A DNA stretch of 64,000 bases, from positions 169,765 through 233,764 of the forward strand of contig NZ_JASCTH010000018.1 of NCBI RefSeq assembly GCF_030009775.1, written 5' to 3'. Within the stretch, counting starts at the first letter, position 1, and the number at the start of each line of letters is the position of its first letter. The notes below the pieces were generated by a model. That model made no database searches, was not told where the DNA came from, and saw only the letters and a program-made list of their open reading frames with translations. This document shows positions 59,401-64,000 of this stretch, one piece after another. The translations under genes and the position numbers were made by a program. The DNA comes from Actinoplanes sandaracinus (GTDB lineage Bacteria > Actinomycetota > Actinomycetes > Mycobacteriales > Micromonosporaceae).

Positions 59401-61836
59401 TCCGACCTCGTCGACCTCACCGACTTCGCGGGCCCCTCCGTTCTCGACTCCGAGACAGACGCGGCGTCCGTGTCCGCCGCCCCGGCGGAACCGGCGATCA
59501 CCGCCTTCGAGGCCGCCGCCTCCTCCCCCGCCGCGGCCTCTTCTTCCGGCACCGGGTTCCCGGCACGGTCCTCCCGGGACCTGTTCGACGCCACGTCACC
59601 CACGGATCCGGAGAGGGAAGCGGTGACCACGCCGCAGCCCGAAGCCAGCCTGCCGCACCCCTACGCCGAACGAGCGGGCCGCCCGCAGACGCTCGACGAC
59701 TGGCTGGCCGGCGCGCCGGCCGCGCCCCGGCACCGGCCCGATGCCGCGCAGCCACGCCCGCGGACGCTCGGCGATCTGCCGGTCGCCCCGGTGAGCTCCC
59801 AGCCCGCCTTCCGGCAGCGCCCGCAGTCCCTCGAAGAGTTGCTGGCCACATCCACGCCCGGGGTGACTCCCCCTGGTGCGGTGCGGCCCTCTGACCCTTC
59901 CCTGCCGTCGGAGTCCTCCCACGAGGCACACTCCGACGAGGCCTTCGCCGACGCGCCGGTTCCGGCCGAGTCAGTCATCCCCGCCGAACCCGATGCGGAC
60001 GCGGCCCGCATCCCCGCCGAACCCGATGCGGACGCGGCCCTCATCCCCGGGGCCCAGACCGCGCCGGCTGAAAGTCCGGCTGAACTGGAACAGCCTGAGA
60101 TCGCTGCTGCCAGCGTGTCAGACCTCGCGTCCGAGGCTGTCCCGCCGGTCGCGCTTGTCTCGCCGGTCTCAGCGATCTCGCCGGTCCCGCCTGTCTCGCC
60201 GGTCCCGCCTGTCTCGCCGGAACCGCCTGTCTCGCCGGAACCGCCTGTCTCGCCGGAACCGCTGAGTGAGCTGACCACGCCCGAGCCCGGCGTGCCCCAA
60301 CCCGCGAGCAAGCCGGCCGCGTCCGCCCAGCCGGACGAGGTGGGCGAACACACGGTGTTCGACTCCGCGGACGAACCGGACACCACCCGCGCTGTGGAGG
60401 CCGACGAATTCGCCGAGCCGGCCTCGGCGGACCCACTCGACTTCCTCGCCGAACATGGTCACCGGGAGGCTGAGCCGGTCACCGATCAGGATCGGACCGA
60501 ATCCCCCGCCTCCACCGACGAAGAGCCGGTCGCCGCAGAGCCCCACCCGCCCATCCCCGCCGACGAGCCCCTCGGAATTGAACCGGCAACCGCGGCGGAG
60601 CCGACGATCATGGTCGAGCCTGCGGTCACGACCGAGCCTGCCGTCACCGCCGAGCCTGCCGTCACCGCCGAGCCTGCCGTCACCGCCGATGACCTGACCG
60701 AACCGGTCGGTCAAGCCGAATCGACCGCCGACGCCAAGTCCATGGATTCCGTCGACCCGGCCGGCGTGAACGACGCCGCTGATATGGCCACTCTCGATGG
60801 CTCGCCGGCTGAGCCCGAGGCCATCCCCGCCATCGATCGGGCGGCGGCACACACGGCACCGCAGACCAACCCCGATCCTGCCGCCATCCCCGACACATCC
60901 ACCGAGGACGAAACCGTCGTCGACGCGGTCGAACCCGCGGAGTCCACGGTCACGGCCCATGCCGCCGACGCCGACGCTGCGGCCGACGCCGAGACACCGG
61001 TGCGGAACCGCCGCCCGCAGACCCTCGACGAGTGGCTGAGTGGCGCCTCCACCTCACCGGACCCGGTCCCAGCCCGCCGCCCGCAGACTCTGAGCGACTT
61101 CTCGGCGGCCGCGGCGCACCGCCCCCCGCCGCTGGAGAACAACCCCACCGCCCCGATCAGCCCCGCTGTTCCCATCGGCGGCGGGGTGTCGACTCAGCGA
61201 CCGCTGAGCTTGCAGGACGCCTCCACGACCCCGGTCGGCGCCGGGGCCTCGGTTCAGCGACCGCTGAACGCGCAGGACGTCTCCACGACCCCGGTCAGTG
61301 CCGGCGCTCCGGCGCATCGGCCGCAGAGCCTGGGCGACCTTCCGGCCGGTTCTCGCAGCCGCCCGCAGGTTCCGGGCGAGGCTGCCACCGCTCCGATCAG
61401 CGCCGGAGCACCGGTGTACCGGCCGCACAACCTCGGCGGTGTCCCGGCCGCCCCGGCCCGCCGGCCGCAGACCCTCGACGAGTGGCTGAACGGCGCGGAG
61501 ACAGCACCGCCCGCCACTACCGGGGTCGAGCCGTACACCGTCGCCGAGCCTGGGCCCGGCGAGCCCGGACATGCGCCGGAACCCGGGCCGGAGCTCTCGG
61601 AAGGACGGCTGGGCGATCCCGTTCGCCCGGCCACTCTCGCCGACCACCTGCCGGAGCATGGGCGCACCTCCCGTCGCCCGGCCAACACCGGGCCGTCCTG
61701 GGCGGACGGATCGAGCGAGCACCCCTACGACCGCCCGGCACGCCGCCCCGCTTCCCTGGCCGACCATCCCGGTCCGGTCCGGCCCCACCGGGAGCGGCCC
61801 GCGGACGAGCCGGATCCCGACTCCCCCGCTCGCTGA
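56419..61836 (+). CDS. MMPL-family transporter with a 1,080-residue repeat-bearing tail
   Basis: 1,805 aa from GTG 56419 (AAGGGG upstream). Residues 1-725 form a normal actinobacterial MMPL exporter: TM1 (WLVLIVALVAVIGAG), extracellular domain, TM2-6 with the proton-relay GMAIDYGLFMVGRF, a second extracellular domain, and TM8-12 with FGLSTDYEVFLLSRM. These export lipids or related molecules with proton-motive force. Residues 730-1805 are disordered, rich in Ala, Pro, Glu, Asp, Ser and Val. They carry a dozen copies of a short motif such as RPQTLDEWL, RPQSLEELL, RPLSLQD and RPATLADHL, two TQVLHLP copies and other simple repeats. Confidence 0.85.
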   Translation: MFAGWGSRVARLRWLVLIVALVAVIGAGTWGIGVFGQLTEGGFNDPRSESSRAADVVAAATGGQGGDVIAIYTPDQGTIDDAALTKRIQERLGALPESAVKARASYWDEKAPAFAAENKSSAVAVITLTGDDDAARMAAYGEIEDSFTVAGAQVQLAGGIPLNHASSQRSTEDLAFAELVSLPIVLILLLIIFGSLVAASLPVLVGGCSVLGSLGVLHLIALNHEVNSFAINVASLLGLGMAIDYGLFMVGRFREEQALHDTAEAIRRTVATAGRTVVFSATLLMTALAGLLLFPQGFLKSLAYGGLAAVFLAMLLSLTLLPALLAVLGPRVDMLPVRLPRFGRGGDGGWQRLAAGVLRRPVLVAVPILALLLLLALPILDVRFGENDERQLPAGDPSRVAVETLKADYPQFGSDGVQIVVRSTDAAATPDITAISEAAAKVAGVEKVSPTGGNGKEVVVLTADLASTDAFSTEARDAVDGLRALAAPDRAEVLVGGLTARNVDSLEAIGAKLPAMIGMLVGATLVLMFLAFGSILLPIKAVVMSALSLTATFGLLVWIFQEGHGASLLDVTPTPLEAGIVVLMAAVVFGLSTDYEVFLLSRMVEARLRGATTTEAVTIGLTRTGRVISAAALLLIVVTGAFSLSSVTTMRFIGVGMIIALLLDATVVRVLLVPSVLALLGDASWWAPGPLRRLQERAGLAEYAGEEEASGRHAWRPVDPSLEETTVLDGTLLARAVPAQAALTSGAPGPDPSSTVVLDYDAVLGYLSDKEQAEAHAGGLLADRSSDGTDDVPHISDELDVASDMAAASDVSAVSDVADVAALPVDEAQSPEADLVTFQAVHSEVVSAEAADAEPVDSEAIWAEVEATLAAGVEISKPGPDERDRTPTAPVELRSDPYATQVLHLPGAPTPELGDDVPATGALPTQGLPILSSEALAERREHSESEAAPDASVTQVLHLPVTEPQEPAFPVTVGPSGDPSDSSGPSAPSDLANPSDLVDLTDFAGPSVLDSETDAASVSAAPAEPAITAFEAAASSPAAASSSGTGFPARSSRDLFDATSPTDPEREAVTTPQPEASLPHPYAERAGRPQTLDDWLAGAPAAPRHRPDAAQPRPRTLGDLPVAPVSSQPAFRQRPQSLEELLATSTPGVTPPGAVRPSDPSLPSESSHEAHSDEAFADAPVPAESVIPAEPDADAARIPAEPDADAALIPGAQTAPAESPAELEQPEIAAASVSDLASEAVPPVALVSPVSAISPVPPVSPVPPVSPEPPVSPEPPVSPEPLSELTTPEPGVPQPASKPAASAQPDEVGEHTVFDSADEPDTTRAVEADEFAEPASADPLDFLAEHGHREAEPVTDQDRTESPASTDEEPVAAEPHPPIPADEPLGIEPATAAEPTIMVEPAVTTEPAVTAEPAVTAEPAVTADDLTEPVGQAESTADAKSMDSVDPAGVNDAADMATLDGSPAEPEAIPAIDRAAAHTAPQTNPDPAAIPDTSTEDETVVDAVEPAESTVTAHAADADAAADAETPVRNRRPQTLDEWLSGASTSPDPVPARRPQTLSDFSAAAAHRPPPLENNPTAPISPAVPIGGGVSTQRPLSLQDASTTPVGAGASVQRPLNAQDVSTTPVSAGAPAHRPQSLGDLPAGSRSRPQVPGEAATAPISAGAPVYRPHNLGGVPAAPARRPQTLDEWLNGAETAPPATTGVEPYTVAEPGPGEPGHAPEPGPELSEGRLGDPVRPATLADHLPEHGRTSRRPANTGPSWADGSSEHPYDRPARRPASLADHPGPVRPHRERPADEPDPDSPAR

Positions 61837-62200
61837 CGGCGGCAGCGGTGAGCGCTGGCCGGTCCGGCGGCGGTCACCGCCGTACCCCGGCCGGTCCGGC
61901 GGCGGTCACCGCCGTACCCCGGCATCCGCGCAGCGCCGGGCATGCCGGCCGTCGCTCGGACACCTCACCGAGACCCGTCCACCAGGGGGCGCAAGACATG
62001 TGCCGCCGGCCTTGTTCCGGCGGCGCACGCCGCCGCCGGCGCCGGCGGCGGCGGCGTCACCACGTGACCGCTTGACAGCTGATGGAGTCGGCTGCATGTT
62101 CTCGCTTGGCGGGTGCGGTGGCCGATAGGACGGCCGGTGGGTCGATGGCTCCACCGGTAAGTACAGTGCGTGCGGGCAGCAACAGAGGGAGACGTACGAA
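61837..62200. other. Repeat-rich intergenic region after the MMPL gene
   Basis: No gene seen. A 32-bp unit beginning GGCCGGTCCGGCGGCGG occurs twice exactly (61857-61888, 61889-61920), each copy holding a CGGCGGT/ACCGCCG dyad. A strong hairpin CGGCGGCG-CA-CGCCGCCG lies at 62018-62035. These may end MMPL transcription. A perfect -35, TTGACA (62072-62077), with a weak -10 (CATGTT) 17 bp on could start the zinc-ribbon SDR transcript, whose ribosome site (GGGAGA) lies near 62188. Confidence 0.55.
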
Positions 62201-63628
62201 ATGACCGGCAGTGTCGACCCGGACGCCGTGGGCGTGGATCCTGACCGCCTCGCGGTCTGTCTCGCGGTCTTGACCGAGGTGGAAAGCCTGCCGCCAGATC
62301 ACCCGGACGCGGTGCGGGTGCGGCGTGCGACCGCCGGCCTGTTCAAGACGGTGAAGGTTCAGCGGCGCCGTGATCGCCGGCAGGCCGTGCTGGCGAACGA
62401 TCGCGCGGTGACCGAGGCGACCGCGACCGGCGCGCCGGGACGGATCGACGACGAGACCGCGGGCATTCCGCTGCGCAGCACGGTGCGTGGTGCGACCGCG
62501 GGCGTCCTGAAGCAGGCGCGCGGCTGTTATGTGTGCAAGCAGCGGTTCACCGTGGTGGACGCGTTCTATCACCAGCTCTGCCCGTCGTGCGCCGAGCTGA
62601 ACCACTCCCGGCGGGACGCACGCACCGACCTGACCGGGCGGACCGCGCTGCTCACCGGCGGGCGCGCCAAGATCGGCATGTACATCGCGCTGCGGCTGTT
62701 GCGCGACGGCGCGAATCTGACGATCACGACGCGGTTCCCGCACGACGCGGTCCGCCGTTTCACGGCGATGCCGGACAGCGCCGACTGGCTGCACCGGCTG
62801 CGGGTGGTCGGCATCGATCTGCGGGACCCGTCGCAGGTCGTGGGCCTGGCCGAGTCGGTCGCGGCCCGGGGGCCGCTCGACATTCTGATCAACAACGCGG
62901 CGCAGACGGTACGGCGTACCGCGGGCGCCTATTCGGAGCTGGTGTCGGCCGAGTCCGCTCCGCTGCCCGACGGTCCCCTGCCTGAGCTGGAGTTCTTCGG
63001 TGGCGCCGCGTCGATCGGCTCATCTCCGGCGGCGGCGCTGACCGCGGCACACCCGCCGACGCTGTCCGCCAAGGAGGTCACCGAGATGGCGCTGACCGCC
63101 CGATCGGTGGCGATCGACGCGGGTGGCCTGGTGCCGGACGTGACGTCGACGAACAGCTGGAGCGACCGGGTGCACGAGGTGGCGCCGCTGGAGCTGCTGG
63201 AGGTGCAGCTCTGCAATGTGACGGCGCCGTTCATCCTGGTGAGCCGCCTGCGCCCGGCGATGACGGCGTCGAAGTTCAAGCGCCGCTATGTGGTGAACGT
63301 GTCCGCGATGGAGGGTATCTTCGCCCGTGGCTACAAGGGCGCCGGCCACCCGCACACGAACATGGCGAAGGCCGCGCTGAACATGTTGACCCGCACCAGC
63401 GCGGACGACATGTTCGCCGACGGCATCCTGATGACCAGTGTCGACACCGGCTGGATCACCGACGAGCGGCCGCATCCGACGAAGATGCGCCTGCACGAGG
63501 AAGGCTTCCACGCACCACTCGACCTGGTCGACGGGGCGGCCCGGGTGTACGACCCGATCGTCCGCGGGGAGCAGGGCGAGGACCTGTACGGCTGTTTCCT
63601 GAAGGACTACGCCCCGGTCGCCTGGTGA
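62201..63628 (+). CDS. SDR-family protein with N-terminal zinc ribbon
   Basis: 475 aa. Residues 1-105 are helical, followed by a CxxC-x17-CxxC zinc ribbon (CYVCKQRF, LCPSCAELN). The dehydrogenase part starts at about 142 with TALLTGGRAKIGMYIALRLL (Rossmann motif) and has INNAAQTVRRT, VNVSAMEGIF and HPHTNMAKAALNMLTRTSA. The usual catalytic Tyr of YxxxK is Thr (TNMAK) in my alignment; the segment is nonetheless typical of this particular SDR family, found from bacteria to eukaryotes. NAD(P)-dependent activity and substrate are unknown. It ends at a strong terminator. Confidence 0.82.
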   Translation: MTGSVDPDAVGVDPDRLAVCLAVLTEVESLPPDHPDAVRVRRATAGLFKTVKVQRRRDRRQAVLANDRAVTEATATGAPGRIDDETAGIPLRSTVRGATAGVLKQARGCYVCKQRFTVVDAFYHQLCPSCAELNHSRRDARTDLTGRTALLTGGRAKIGMYIALRLLRDGANLTITTRFPHDAVRRFTAMPDSADWLHRLRVVGIDLRDPSQVVGLAESVAARGPLDILINNAAQTVRRTAGAYSELVSAESAPLPDGPLPELEFFGGAASIGSSPAAALTAAHPPTLSAKEVTEMALTARSVAIDAGGLVPDVTSTNSWSDRVHEVAPLELLEVQLCNVTAPFILVSRLRPAMTASKFKRRYVVNVSAMEGIFARGYKGAGHPHTNMAKAALNMLTRTSADDMFADGILMTSVDTGWITDERPHPTKMRLHEEGFHAPLDLVDGAARVYDPIVRGEQGEDLYGCFLKDYAPVAW

Positions 63629-63636
63629 TCGACGCG

Positions 63637-63670
63637 AAGCGGGCCGCACCGGTGAGGTGCGGCCCGCTTT
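63637..63670 (+). terminator. Strong rho-independent terminator, probably bidirectional
   Basis: A perfect stem of at least 12 bp, GCGGGCCGCACC (63639-63650) with GGTGCGGCCCGC (63656-63667), loop GGTGA, extended by AA/TT and ending in TTT. It ends the SDR transcript and lies between two convergent genes. Confidence 0.88.
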
Positions 63671-63704
63671 GTCATGGAGGGACATTGACCGCTGAAGTAC
63701 GCGG

Positions 63705-64000
63705 TTATCGAAGAGCCGGAATACCCAAGGGCATACCACCGGGACCGCCGCCAGGACCGCCACCGGGACCGCCACCGGGACCGCCGCCAGGACCGCCACC
63801 GGGACCGCCACCGGGACCGCCACCGGGACCGCCGCCAGGACCGCCACCGGGACCGCCGCCAGGACCGCCGCCAGGACCGCCGCCAGGACCGCCGCCAGGA
63901 CCGCCGCCAGGACCGCCACCGGGACCGCCGCCAGGACCGCCGCCAGGACCGCCACCGGGACCGCCACCGGGACCGCCACCGCGACCGACCGCGGGACCGC
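63705..64000 (-). CDS. C-terminus of a (Gly-Gly-Gly-Pro)n repeat protein, 5' end beyond window
   Basis: The minus strand reads open from the right edge to a TAA at 63707-63705. The last residues are GGMPLGIPALR, preceded by about 21 repeats of GGGP encoded by a 12-bp minisatellite; near the window edge the repeat decays (GGPAVGRGGG). Such Gly/Pro-rich tails occur in secreted or surface proteins of actinobacteria and in RNA-binding proteins. Nothing of the folded part is visible, so no function can be given. The opposite-strand frames here are by-products of the repeat. Confidence 0.6.
   Translation of the reverse strand, partial: GPAVGRGGGPGGGPGGGPGGGPGGGPGGGPGGGPGGGPGGGPGGGPGGGPGGGPGGGPGGGPGGGPGGGPGGGPGGGPGGGPGGGPGGMPLGIPALR
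63736..63987. repeat. 12-bp minisatellite, 21 tandem copies
   Basis: Two variants alternate: CCACCGGGACCG (B) and CCGCCAGGACCG (A), in the order B A B B A B B B A B A A A A A B A A B B, then one diverged copy. All variants encode Gly-Gly-Gly-Pro on the minus strand. Copy number is likely to vary among strains by slippage or recombination. Confidence 0.92.

Noticed and set aside
61857..61920. Two exact 32-bp repeats considered as a CRISPR start
   Set aside because: The copies are adjacent without spacers and there are no cas genes; it is a simple tandem duplication.
63020..63979. Minus-strand frame with a Val-Pro-Val-Ala repeat overlapping the SDR gene
   Set aside because: It is a shifted frame of the 12-bp minisatellite and runs antisense through the SDR gene; the Gly-Gly-Gly-Pro frame ends at its own stop before the terminator.

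Overview
The window is chromosomal DNA of a very high-GC actinobacterium. The signal-transduction repertoire (SpoIIE-type phosphatases, GGDEF/EAL proteins, a MEDS/ATPase protein, a chemoreceptor), frequent GTG/TTG starts, probable leaderless transcripts and an interrupted spore photoproduct lyase gene suggest a spore-forming member of the Micromonosporaceae such as Actinoplanes. That assignment is inference from gene content; no rRNA gene is present to confirm it.

Layout. Positions 1-13110 hold metabolic and envelope genes: a GNAT acetyltransferase cut by the left edge, a serine hydrolase with a double dyad at its start, an SDR, a molybdopterin protein, a PBP4-type DD-peptidase, ChaB/DUF1810 genes, a secreted RTX-repeat protein, a secreted fibronectin-III protein, a GH32-like protein, and a MerR/VOC pair. 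Positions 13112-26085 hold glgX and a dense signalling block: EAL protein, MEDS-ATPase, PAS-GAF-PP2C phosphatase, chemoreceptor, solute-binding lipoprotein, hybrid histidine kinase and its translationally coupled partner.

Positions 26546-34438 are the centrepiece: a compact lower-GC integrative element of about 7.9 kb inserted inside the radical-SAM cysteine motif of a spore photoproduct lyase-like gene. The two gene halves (26266-26555 and 34439-35207) rejoin in frame at a 10-bp direct repeat, giving a 352-codon gene with an intact CxxxCxxC motif. The element carries a large serine integrase beside attR, a small serine resolvase under a palindrome-covered promoter, Xre, PPC/DUF296, Arm-domain-like, HNH and winged-helix proteins, an operon of small overlapping genes, a tRNA-like sequence, an array of perfect hairpins and a triple repeat. 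It has no capsid or conjugation genes. The arrangement recalls the sporulation-excised elements of Bacillus (skin in sigK, SP-beta in spsM), but developmental excision here is only a hypothesis.

Positions 35261-64000 return to host genes: lipase, erythromycin-esterase-like protein, truncated hemoglobin, an ANTAR-PAS-PP2C/Nudix/TusA-like operon, a MazF-like toxin, two GGDEF proteins flanking gnd, an MFS exporter, a GGDEF-EAL protein, pgm, a CopC-CopD fusion, yaaA, an FKBP isomerase, an MMPL transporter with a very long repeat-bearing tail, a zinc-ribbon SDR, and the end of a (Gly-Gly-Gly-Pro)n protein encoded by a 12-bp minisatellite.
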